Assembly (NCBI GenBank): GCA_038025085.1
Contig: CM076152.1
Span: 40,332,501 to 40,396,500, forward strand
DNA length: 64,000 nt
Origin: Tetragonia tetragonoides
Taxonomy: Eukaryota; Streptophyta; Magnoliopsida; Caryophyllales; Aizoaceae
Direction of reading: 5' to 3'
Position numbers and translations under genes: made by a program. The first letter of the stretch is position 1, and each line of letters begins with the position of its first letter. Below the pieces are notes generated by a model. The model was not told where the DNA came from. It saw nothing but the letters and a program-made list of their open reading frames with translations, and ran no database searches. Of this stretch, positions 23,419-34,428 are shown piece after piece.

Positions 23419-25117
23419 TCAATCTGTCGTAACAGGAATTTCATCGTCAGAGTCGATCCCAAGCCAACTAGTTAAGGCAAAAAGAAACTCCCTGAAACTG
23501 ATGTTCCCGTCCTTGTCCCTGTCCATCTCCACTGCAAAGAGTCCAAAGAAAAGTGAAAGGTCTGAAATACGAAACATGGGATAGCGACGAGAAGCTATAA
23601 TACTGAAGTTGTGAGATTTGACATACTGAATCTGGTCCTAGTTACATGTGCAGGTGATCTTTCCCAAGGACCCTCACTCAATGCCATGACCATGTCTTTC
23701 TTGTTGAGTTTTCCATCGCCATTTTTGTCCATATAGAAGAAAGCTTCAACAATTGTGTCAAAGGTTGCTTCCAGCTGGGGCGATCCCAACCTTAACAGCT
23801 GAAAAGAACCATCAAATTGACTGACATGGGTATAAAGATACAAGTCAAAAATGTATTGACCAGTATTGCTCAAGTTGTTGTGAATACAGTGTCAGCAGAG
23901 CGGGAAGGTTTACTCAAGAGGTAACTGAGGCAGAGCAGAACAATGAACTCATTAAATTGTATCCTCCCATTCCTATTGACATCACATGAATGAAAAAGAT
24001 CATCAATCTCTTGCTCTGTATGATTGACTTGCAACTCCTTGAGGCATTTCTCAAGTTCCTCACGATTGAGAGCTCCACTGCAGTCTTCATCTGAGACAAA
24101 CATGTACAGAGAAAGAAAGAAAAGGATTTACAGCAGGAATCACAGAGAATTTGTGGAACAATAAAAGATAGCTCATGGGTTGCAAGTTGAGACTCACCAT
24201 AGTGAAGGAAAACACCTCTGAGGTTCTTGATATCTTGTTTCAACAGAGGGAACTTGAGGATTATGCTGTTAATTGATCTGAAGGTTTTATGCACTGAAGC
24301 TCCTCTTTTGAGCTCAATCATTTTCCTCTCCAATTTCATATCCAACCTCTTATACTTGTTTGTATTACTACAGCAGCAAAGCAAGCTCGCAACTTTGCTT
24401 GTGAAGGACCTCATAGCAGGGCCGGAATGGGACTTCCCTAAACAATGATGCATACTATAAGCTCAATACTTCAAAAGCAATCAAATCCTAAATGATTCAA
24501 ACAGCAAAAGCAAGTCACACTTGTACAAAATCGAAGAGCATGGCTTTGGACAGTCAGCTGAGATCATAGCCAATATCACTAAAATTCAGGTTTAAAACTT
24601 TACAAAGAGCTCTTCAGACTTGGGAAGAAACACAGCAGTAGTGACTAGTGGCACCATCTTCTGGAACAAGATACTGAACATTGAAGATGCTTTTGGGTCT
24701 GAGAAAATACTTTGTTGGTTTCTCATTTCTTCTCCCTCCCCCATTTATTTATTTATTTTTTATTTTTTATTGGTATATTATCTTCTTTGTTTTTGAGGAA
24801 ACAGAAGATGACACCAAAATTTGAGCAAAATAACTCAATAACACCACTGGAATTGTTTGGAAATGTGGAAGTGTGTACATCAATTCCGAAACAGCTTAGC
24901 TTTCTTTTCAAGATTACATTACGGTTCTCTGAACGTAATTAGGCAGCCAACCCCCTTTTTTATTTTCCCTTTGGATGACTATTTCCTCTTCAAGAGACAC
25001 TAAAGCAAAACCCAAAATTAAAATTCAGAAAATTAAGGTACTAAAATGAAGAACAAAGTTGAAAAGACAAGACAAGAGCTTTGAGATAGCAGAAAGAAGC
25101 TAACCTAGAGGAGGCAT
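23419..25117 (-). CDS. calmodulin-like EF-hand protein, CML21/CML22 type
   Basis: Five exons keep frame with GT-AG borders: 25117-25105 (13 coding bases), 24437-24198, 24090-23888, 23798-23627 and 23531-23419 (246 residues). Four EF-hand loops begin at Asp85, Asp121, Asp176 and Asp213, and all keep acidic residues at the first and last ligand positions or a close substitute; loop 3 (DKNGDGKLNKKD) ends in Asp. The N-terminal region has an LLCCC cluster that could be palmitoylated, and a conserved segment (SINSIILKFP) typical of CML21/22. These are Ca2+ sensors with no enzymatic domain. The ATG in the 13-base exon joins as MPPLGKSHSG; an alternative ATG at 24453 lies in intron sequence before the acceptor. 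The third intron's donor (CACT|GTATTC) is the least certain join. Confidence 0.88.
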
Positions 25118-25211
25118 GCAGGGAATGAAACGCAAAGTAAAGAGGAAAGTGGCATATATATATTCTTACCGGTACTATTCGTCGGTGAAGCTGGAGTTGA
25201 TTCTTCCAGAT

Positions 25212-25214
<3 letters not shown>

Positions 25215-25246
<32 letters not shown>
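25215..25246. repeat. (GA)n microsatellite in 5' leader region of the CML gene
   Basis: Uninterrupted GA/CT dinucleotides about 100 bases upstream of the inferred ATG; read on the gene strand it is a CT tract, common in plant 5' leaders. Confidence 0.95.
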
Positions 25247-25249
<3 letters not shown>

Positions 25250-25477
25250 AGACCAAAACGTAAATATCAAAAATGACAGAGAAAGACAAATGATGAAAAT
25301 GAATACTCTATATATGAGATTCAGGATGGAATTTTGCTGGTTGCGGTATGGAGGCAAGGCACCTGAACCTCAACACGACAAACAAAGGCAAAGGCAACCC
25401 AACCATGAATGAAAAGGGGAAATGAGCATAATTACCCATAATTGCTCAAAAGAATATAAGATCACCATCCCTAGTAA

Positions 25478-27907
25478 CATTATGATAGACTTGAATGGGA
25501 TTTCATTCTGCAAGTTTTTAGAAAATTAGGCTTTTTTGAAAAGTGGGTTTTGTGGATCAAAGAATGTATCTCTACTGTTACTTTTGTAGTACTGGTTAAC
25601 AATTTCCCGGGATCCACTTTCACCTCTTCTAGGGGAATTCGTCAAGGGGATTCTCTCTCTCCGTATATTTTTATTCTATGTGTGGAAGTTCTTGCTAGAA
25701 GACTTCAAAGAGAAAGTGACACTTCATCTAAGAGTATTGGTATTAAGATTTGTCAAGGTGCAGACAAACTGCCTTTCTTGACTTTTGCAGATGATACAAT
25801 GATTTTTGCAAATGCGTCTAGCCAAAGTTGCCACACTATTAAGAAAATTCTTGATGAGTATTGTCGTATATCGGGTCAGAAAATTAATTTTCACAAGTCT
25901 ACTTTTCAATGTACGAAGAATATCGACTGTAATAGTGTTGAAGTTTTTAAGGGTATTTTAGCTATGAGCCACTCCACGTGCCAAGATAAATATTTGGGTT
26001 GTCCTATCATAAGTGAAGGGTTACGAAGGATACTTCCAGCGATGTTATTGATCGCACTAGTAGTCACCTAGCTAAATGGAAAGCTAATTCTCTTTCCCAT
26101 GCAGGGAGAGCCACCCTTATTCAAGCTAATCTTTCAGCAACTCCCATTTATACAATGCAGAGTTTTACATTGCCAACAGAATCTTTAAAAAGGTTGGATA
26201 AAATTAATCGTAATTTTCTTTGGAACAAAGATCCTGAGAGTAAGTCTCCTAATCTTATAGGTTGGGAGAAAGTTTGTCGCCCAAAGAACTTAGGTGGTTT
26301 AGGCTTAAGAAAAGCCGATACAATAAATAAAGCTATGCAAATGAAGCTTGTATGGAAGATAATGACTGAACCCGATAATAGATGGGTGAAGCTTATTAAG
26401 CATAAATATCTTAAAGGTCAAGACCTTTTTAACTACCGCAAAGGAAAAAATGTGTCTTGGCAATGGTCGCATATGTTGGAAGTCTGATCTTTGTTTAGAA
26501 AAGGCATTCGATGGCAAGTTGGAAAGGGAGATAGTATTAGTTTTTGGAAAGACAACTGGATTTGTCATTTCCCTCTATTGGAAAAGTTTCACTCATCATC
26601 GTCGAATGATCCATTATTCGACCTTGACACCCCAGTCAACGCATTCATTTCCGACGAAGGTAAGTGGGATGATGTGCTTTTAGCTCGTGTGGTACCTCCG
26701 GATATCATTCAAACTATTTTGAGTCTTCCACTCCCTTATAATGAGGTGATTGATAAATATTGTTGGGGTTTTACAAGTAGCGGAATTTTTTCGGCTAAGT
26801 CAGCTACTTGGTTAGCACAGGGTATTCAGGATAGTTATAAAGAGAAATGTGATTTTCATTGGATTTGGAATTTGAGTCTACCTAATAAGATTAAGATTTT
26901 TCTTTGGAAACTTTGCTTGGATGGCTTGCCTACTAACCAAAGACTTCAACAAAGTAAAGTTTTCGTTCCACAAAATTGTGTATTCTGTAATCACCATTCT
27001 GAAGATAAGTTTCACCTATTTTTTGAGTGTCCTTACTTCTTGCAAGTATGGCATTCCGTCCAGTCACTTGTTAATAAGAATTTGTTGATTAGTGTGCCTC
27101 TTAACTTTTCCTTTGTTGAGTCGTTGAATTATCTTCACAATAACCTTAAGGAGTGGGATTTCATCCTCCTTATTATCACTTGGTGGATTTTTTGGTTTGT
27201 TCGTAACAAAATTGAGTTTGATAACTTGGTTACCAATCCCACTCAAGTAGCTCATACAGCTCGGAAAAGCTTTGTAGAATGGAAGTCTCTTGAAACTAAA
27301 TCTTTTGAATTTGATGCAAAGGGAGCCTACTTTAAAAAAACTCCCAAGAAACTTCCTAGGAACAATGTAAGATGGTCCCCTCCAAGGACCAATTATGCTA
27401 AACTCAATTTTGATGGGTCCAAATGGAGTAACAATCAAGCTGCAGCAGGTTTCTGTATTCGTAGCACGGATGAAAACGTCATAAGTTTGGGTGCAAGACC
27501 TTGTGGCAATTGTTCACTTCTACTTGCAGAAGCTATTGGTCTACGTGAAGGGGTTAGGGAAGCAAGAAGTAGAGGTATCCAAAACATCACAATTGAAGGT
27601 GATAATCTCATGGTTATCAAAGCATTGCGTGCATAATGGCTCATCCCTTAGGAGATAGAGAATATTTTGATTGATACTAAAAAGGATCTACATTTCTTTG
27701 CAAATGTAGAGATCCTCCACTGTTTTAGGGAGGCCAATTCTGTTGCCGATTTTATGGCTAACCATGGCCAGTCTTGTAATAAATTATCACTTTGGTCGAC
27801 CTCTTTCGACCAGTCTTTAACCAGGTTACTGGATAAGGACGCTTTAGGATAATTCTCTGTGAGGACTATCCTGGTTGTTTTGCCTTTTCAAAAAAAAAAA
27901 AAAAAAA
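25478..27907 (+). mobile_element. 5'-truncated LINE (L1 type) with RT, zf-RVT and RNase H
   Basis: The element begins inside the reverse transcriptase at YDRLEWDF and shows RGIRQGDSLSPYIF, the catalytic FADD box (FADDTMIFA), the zf-RVT Cys-His region (CVFCNHHSEDKFHLFFECPY) and a C-terminal RNase H domain (LNFDGSKWSNN, then LLAEAIGLREG and IEGDNL). It is dead: there is a frameshift near 26030, a TGA at 26485-26487 where Arg is expected (CGA to TGA), and TAA and TAG stops at about 27634-27655. The remainder of the RNase H domain reads on to 27852. An A-run at 27890-27907 marks the 3' end. No target duplication is evident. Confidence 0.92.
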
Positions 27908-27962
27908 TCAATACGTACTACTGAGTAGTATCTAATTCTCTCGCCCCAGCCCACAAGATTGG

Positions 27963-28205
27963 GATTTTCTTTTTTGATAGAAGGACGGGAGTATTATTAA
28001 TTAGCTAAAAAGGAATTACAATGATCTGATACCTTGTTTTTATTATTTGTGACATGACTCCAGTAAACACTAGAAAATAACGACGCTACATCATAAATCT
28101 CAACTAAAATATTAGCTAATGAAGAAATAGGACACTCTCATTTTTTCAAAGCAAGACATAAGACTAAGATTATCACCCTCATTAACATACATTGAACATT
28201 ATCTT
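27963..28205 (-). mobile_element. possible LINE 3'-end fragment
   Basis: On the minus strand this reads as an AT-rich tail ending 'ccgtccttctatcaaaaaa', the style of ending seen in plant LINEs. No coding motif remains, so the call is tentative. Confidence 0.35.
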
Positions 28206-28309
28206 AGCATAACAATTTGGTTTGGTGACCACCAAAATATTTTGTTACTCTTGAGTATCATATTGAGTAGAGTATTTTTCATTTCCCGCGATATTTCTTT
28301 CGCTCGTTG

Positions 28310-28525
28310 ATTTTTATTTTTATTTTTTTTTTGGTTCACGATCAAAGGTATCCACTGTCGACCACAGTGACTATTCCCCGCGCTGGTTTGTAGGTACCTC
28401 AAAGGGTGGAACAGCTGGCCAAGAAATTTTAAAGTTGCTCCATGCCCAAAGCGAGATTCGAACCCCCAACTTTAGTTAAGGATGGATAAGTTTTTACCAC
28501 TCAATCACACCTCCTTGGTTAAACA
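28310..28525 (-). mobile_element. tRNA-derived SINE
   Basis: Read on the minus strand it begins near 'accaaggaggtgtgattgag', with an A-box-like GTGATTGAGTGGTAAAA, a B-box-like GGGGTTCGAATCTC (28453-28466), and ends in an A-rich tail with interspersed T at 28333-28310. Together with 17530-17726 it is a second SINE in the window, but from a different subfamily. Confidence 0.75.
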
Positions 28526-29151
28526 ATTGTTAGGGCCAGCTTTATCTAACCCTCAGGATTTCGTTGTTTCAAGTGATCAAAAGAATATCATTATTGAGAC
28601 CTTAATGTGGCAAACTGCCAATAACTTCAAACTTTATTACTAATTATGCGGAGTACTCTATTAATAATTATGCACGAGAACTTGGATATAAAGAAGAGGC
28701 TTTAACCGAGTATTGTATTTTCAAATTTCCATAACGGGAAACGTTATTTTCATGAGAATCATTGTACAACAAATGCTTTTCTTTTCTTTCTTTTTTCTTC
28801 TGAGATGCTGTACAATACAATCAAGGCTCAGAATGAAGAACCAGCCTGCATATCAATATCCTGTCCTATCAGACAGTCAAGTAGTGATTTTTAGCTCGGG
28901 ACCTTACCTTAAAGTACAAATATACAATCAGGGGGGGGGGGAGCGGGGGATGAAGGCACGTCATAAACAAGGAACGCCTCCGCAAAGAGGTTAATGAGGA
29001 ACTAGTAACCAAGTTCAGAGGATTTCAGCTTTGAGAATATACAGATTAAAGATATTCGATAGGAGGTCAATGTCGACCATGGACAACTTAGGCAAAGGCC
29101 AAAGGAAAGATAGATTAGGAGTTCTTCAATTCGTTCTACTATATAGGAGTA
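28526..29151. other. 3' flank of PHL2-like gene, intergenic
   Basis: No gene supported. The region carries a G-run at 28931-28940 and probably the 3' UTR of the MYB-CC gene next to 29152. Confidence 0.5.
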
Positions 29152-31892
29152 TTAGCCATCATCCACCCTACCTCTTGTTGTGTGCTGCACTCCGGAGGCA
29201 AGACATCTGGATTGCAAAGTAATGGCCTTGGCCTCTTTTTCATCACAGAAACCTGTGAGGCGGCACCCAGGGAGAAACGGACTTCCAATTGAAGTCAAGC
29301 AGCTGTCTACTGAACAATCACCCACCCATGCAGCTGCAGCAGGCACAACACAAGTAGTGTTTTTGTTCTCCTCAACCTGAACCAGACTTATTTCTGCCAG
29401 GGAAGGCATTTTTAGGGTATCTGGCAGGACCAACCCATTGCATTCAGTAGTTGAGGTAACTTTGATGGCTAGTTCGGAAAGCTCTTCATGAGCAGCTTCA
29501 AGTCCAGCTGATGCTGCTGCCTCTTCACTCAAAACCTTACATGCTTTCTCGAGAATAGACTGCAGGTATTTACCTTGAGCATCAACCCTTAGCTGAAGAT
29601 GACGCTGAACCTATTTTCCGTACAACCAACACAAAGTTAACCTTGTAGCAGTGAGCCAACAAAATATTTTTCCCTCACATTTCAGATTATGGGAACATAT
29701 CATAGTATGTGTTTTCTACGTACAGTTGTATACACACTAATGGAATGACAATTTTAAGCCCGCACAACTTTGGAAGTCTTGCACTGACCATTATAAATCT
29801 CTCTGGTGAGACCATTATGAATGACCTCAGTTCCCCCCTCCTCCACAAAAGGAAAAAAAAAAACGATGAAAAGCAACCCACACAAAAGGGAAAAAGAAAA
29901 AGAAAGGGGGGGGGGGGGAGAAAAGCCACTGCTGTTGTAAACTTGCAAGGGAAACAATAAAAGGAAGGAGGATAGATAATATTTGACATGATCAACTCTG
30001 AAACTCTCCCAAATAGTCATGGACTCATGGTTTAGAAGGAACGAAGAATATTTGTGGGCTTCTACGTGCCCCCATCAAATTTTCTCATCTGATTAATGTG
30101 CAAATGCCAATATTTGTTACTAAGTACTCCAAAACTACAAAGAAGCAAGTGCTCTATGTAACGCAAAGGTGGATCAGGCAAACCTCAGTAGCTGCAGCAG
30201 ACAACAGTGACACTAACCTCCAGTTGTTCATGCAGTCGTCTTTGAACTTCCATCTGTACTCTTAATGCCTCTGTGACTTGATAGCCACTGTTAAAAAGAT
30301 TAGAAATCAAACAAACAGATCCCAGGCTTCATGTGGTGATTCAGAATGGAATAATGAAATATAAATATCACATACTCATTCAATTCTTGAGATTTCACCA
30401 ATGATGATGGTGTTGATGAACCAGTGTCCGGACTCTCTCCTATGCAATAAGTTGCAATCCAAGAAATCCATAATTAATGAACAAGGATAAGAATTTCAAA
30501 GCTGTGTACGTGTTGAACAAAGATATGCATGTCCTCCCAATTGTAATGATTTAAATCCTGTACATATAAGAGTCACCCCGTTTTGCTGGCTCTCATTGTA
30601 AAGAAAAGATTAGACTGCAGTGATATACAGAAAGAAAGCATACTATGTGGACACCCAGTTAGACATATCGGAAGGAAAATGAACGTTCCTTTGGAAGAGG
30701 GTTGGTGCACTAAAAATTATATTGGGCATGCAAACAGCACCAATACATGGCAATAATAGACCTTAAGACACCTCCTGATGTTGTCTAAATGAAGCGAGAA
30801 TTTGCTTTATTGAAAGGTAATCAATATGAAAATATAAATAGAAGACAGAGACTCAGCAAAGTGAAAATATTTCATACTGAAGGCAAGGAGTCAGGAGACT
30901 GAAATATTCTAGCTGTTTCTGTTTTCGCACGGGACTTGTTTTTCTCATTATATTTACGAGTCACAAGGAACTCCAATCAAGAGCAGTCAATTCTTAAGAG
31001 GGAAGACCATGTAATACCATCTTTAGAGTTGTCAGTTGCTTCTTTGCATGCTTGCTTCCCCAACCGATACTTCTGCAATGTTGAAGCATAAAAACATAAT
31101 CAAAAACAGTTTATTACTGATACAGGACCTTAAGCACCCTCCATTCCTAATTCATCTACCCACTTTCCTTTTGCATCGGTTCCAAATTCATCTCCCACAA
31201 GTCTTTCATCATTATATGATCCAAATTGGCCCGAAAGGCTGAAATCAGTGAAAGAAGGTATGATGTGAGAATTGGGGATTACCTGAAGGTGTGACTTCAA
31301 ATGATAGAGTGTGAGACCTTTAACCCCCATTGTCCTCATAATTGTCTTTGGTGTTGCTTCTGCAAATAAAATCACTAAATATTTAGATATGATGACATTG
31401 CTAATTTGCTATGTCATGTGAGTAAAGTGGATTGAGAAGGTGAGCAGGCCATTATTGATGACAAAGGTAGCAAACAGATAAACTTATGATTTGAAGAATA
31501 AAAAGGGTAATGCATTTGTGAATAGATAGATTGAGAAAAGGAAGGAAGTTTTTAAGTATTTCTGTTTGTCAGTGTGAGTTGAAATCCATCCAAAATTGAA
31601 TTGCAATTATGGAGGAGGAAGAGGAGGAGGAGGAGGAGGAGAGAGAAAGAGAGTAAAACAGACTGTCAGGTCCGCCAAGCTGAGTGACAGCATCGACAAA
31701 TCTGTCATGGAGTTCGGAAGTCCAACGGAGTCTGGGCTTGGGATCCGTCGTAAGTACAACGCAACCACCACCACCACCGACGACAGCGACACCAGCAGCA
31801 TCCCCTTCAAGTCCTTCAAGACCTAGCGAATGAATGTTGTGGCTGTGGCTGTGGCTGTGGCTGTGGCTATGGCTATGGCTGTACATTTCCAT
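29152..31892 (-). CDS. PHL2: MYB-CC transcription factor, PHL2/PHL3 type
   Basis: Six exons keep frame: 31892-31664, 31359-31283, 31072-31018, 30439-30376, 30287-30218 and 29610-29152 (317 residues). Residues about 51-108 are a single-repeat GARP/MYB domain (KPRLRWTSELHDRFVDAV, then KSHLQKYRLG). Residues about 144-190 form the coiled coil with the LHEQLE signature, which gives dimers. The C-terminal part (AHEELSELAIKV, SCLTSIGSP) matches PHL2/PHL3. Such factors bind P1BS elements and act with PHR1 in phosphate-starvation responses in the nucleus. The N-terminus holds seven consecutive Ser-His pairs encoded by an AGCCAY repeat, then a Gly run. ATG 31892 is the first in the frame; a second ATG at 31886 would give the MYS start usual in the family. 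Confidence 0.92.
31601..31645. repeat. (GGA)n tract in PHL2-like intron 1
   Basis: A purine repeat (TCC on the gene strand) lying within about 20 bases downstream of the exon 1 donor at 31663. Confidence 0.9.
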
Positions 31893-33688
31893 TTTGATTT
31901 CAATGGAATTCCAGTTCACCACTTCCAGTATCTGCTACGAAATGTATCTGGTATCTCCAATAACAGTACTAGTACTAGTACTAGTATATACTACTAGACT
32001 GGTAGTACTGTAGTAGTATTATTATTTGAAGCCCTAAATAATCGAAATCCAAATCCAAATCCAATCCATAAACCCAATTCTTTCTTTTTCTCTCTCCTCT
32101 GATAACTGAGTGATAGATGCGTCCGCGTCCTACTCAACTACTCCGTCCTATGCAGGCCTACTCACCCTTTCCATCTTCCATCTTCCATCTTCCATCTTCC
32201 ATCTCAGAGTTTCCCACACTCACCAACACCAGAAAGTTTTACAACCAATTTTCTCTATTTTTCTTTTCCCCCTTTTTTTTCTTTTCTTTTCTGTACTCCT
32301 AAATTTTAAACTCAATTTATGTACTATGTAATATGTATGGAGTATACTATAATCCCATCCCATCCCATCCCATCCCATCCCATCCCATCCCATCCCATCC
32401 AAACATATTCTTTAGTCTCAAGGGTCTCTAGTACTATTTAGTAAACTCTTCATTTATTTATCTTCACTTTAATTTAATATAATCCTAATAAAATACAATA
32501 ATTATTATCTTACGTATCATCATTTAGATTTCATATTAGTGGAAAAAGCCAGCACTGATCCCCGTCGTAGTACCAATAAGAGGTTAGTATAATTATTAAA
32601 AACCAGCAAACATAAGACACAACAAAAATGGAAATTCAAACCAGCCATAGCCTATCCATGAACGCTAGCTAGCAAAACATAACCACGTCTGTTAAACAAA
32701 ACGTGAACGCTAACTATGACAATTAACAAATGAAAATACCAGTATACCACAACTACCGCAAAGAACAAATCATCACATTGATTTTCGGAAAAGACATGAT
32801 CAAGCTGATTATTGGGAGTATTACAATTGACAATACGATTATTGTAAGTACTCATCAATTCAGCGCATATCCTCGAGTACTGACCACTGATTATTGCCAA
32901 ATGATTAGCCAAATTAAAAGAAAAAGACTAGCTACTGGTTGCTAATACGGGTTGTAGAGTTTGACAGTTTGCATCAAATCATTTGATTCGGGCAACTCCA
33001 GCTCCAGCTCATGATACCAACCAATCGACGGAATTGTTCACATGCAAAATTATCATGTTTACTCAAGTTGACTTTACGGCTTACAAGTTAATGAACTGAT
33101 TTCAAATAAATTGAATTAAAAGTCTTCTTCATCTCTTAATTATCAATAATATTAAATTCATGTGAAAATATATAATACCATCTCTTAGTGGAACTCGAAT
33201 TATCTCAAATAAATTATAAAAGAAACTATTAAATTTATAATTTTCAAGCTAAATCATAATTATTTATACAGAATGGAAATAAACAAAAGTCAACGACACT
33301 AACGAAAATAATAGCTCTCTTAAATCGGGTTTATAAATATATTATATTACTTAATGTAATTCTTTTATACTAATCAATATTATCGCTAGCCTTTTGTTTC
33401 TAAGTTAGAGTAACTCGTTCACAAGTTTGATATAATCTCAATAACTTAGTTCATGTGTCTGAACCACTAGCCTACTAACTACTATCATATCCTATTTTAC
33501 TTTTTGTAACATGTTAGCCATAAATTAAGGACTCTATTATTTACGAGAGAATATTCTCTATATAACGTAAGGATAGAATCGAAAATGCAATCAGTCTGGC
33601 AAAAAATAAAATCTCCGATGAAAGACCGGAAATTGTGCTCTCTATCTCTTGTTCACCACTCGAAGCCTCTCATAAGTAATAAGTCATA
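31893..33688. other. PHL2-like promoter region and intergenic DNA
   Basis: Contains several short tandem repeats within 500 bases of the gene start: (ACTAGT)-type at about 31963-31987, (TCTTCCA)n at about 32170-32205 and (ATCCC)n at 32352-32400. The rest is very AT-rich. No other gene is supported. Confidence 0.55.
32352..32400. repeat. (ATCCC)n microsatellite
   Basis: About ten perfect tandem ATCCC pentamers, ending in ATCCAAA. Confidence 0.97.
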
Positions 33689-33929
33689 CTTCCTCCATCC
33701 CATAAAATCCTAAACGTTTGCTTTTTGAAAGTCAAACTTAACCAACTTTGGCCATTAATTTATGAAAACATATAAAGATTCACAATATGAAATACTTTTG
33801 TTAGACTCATTTTTAAAAGTACTTTCACAAAATCATATTTTTATAATTTTTATACTCGTATAATTGTAGTTATTTACGGTCAAAGTGGTGTCTTGGAGCC
33901 CGTAAAAAAGTTTTATGGGACGGATGGAG
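33689..33929. mobile_element. Stowaway-like MITE
   Basis: The ends are inverted repeats: CTTCCTCCATCCCATAAAA at the left and TTTTATGGGACGGATGGAG at the right. Both sides are flanked by TA (33687-33688, 33930-33931), the target duplication of Tc1/mariner-type Stowaway elements. The size (241 bases) and AT-rich interior fit. Confidence 0.85.
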
Positions 33930-34428
33930 TAAGTTATACTAATAGAAGAGAAGGGCTTTCTTTCAACTTATGAGCGGCTGACATAGAAGCTCTACAACTT
34001 CCACAACTTTAAACTTAGCACTGGCTCACTGCCATTCTCAACCCAGCCCTTATTTTTATTAGAGTTTCTAGTATTTGTGCAAAGGATATCTGAAGATCAA
34101 TACAAGTTTCTAATTGAGGTTTTTGTACAAATCCCTAGAGTTACTTTTACCAACTAAACTACCTGATATCCGTTTGATAAATCTCTATGGTTGCTACTTT
34201 GTGAAATTGATGACTTAAAAAGGAATAAGACAGGGGAAATGGGTTGGGGTGGGCGTAAGTAGTTACCACGGCACACGCTCAACTAAAGCTCATTTACATA
34301 TACAGTAATTATACATGCCTACTCAGTCCCGGTTTTTTGTTCTACAGGGATTGATATGATTCAAGGTTCATAATCCATCCTGAAAATTTACACGTCGAAT
34401 GAGATCTGGAACTGGGACATTATTGCTT

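Noticed and set aside
24438..24453. ATG at 24453 as the start of the CML gene
   Set aside because: It lies before a good acceptor (TTTAG at 24438), and the upstream 13-base exon gives a continuous frame with an ATG.
32352..32400. CRISPR-like or telomere-like array
   Set aside because: It is a plain (ATCCC)n microsatellite with no spacers and not the plant TTTAGGG telomere unit.
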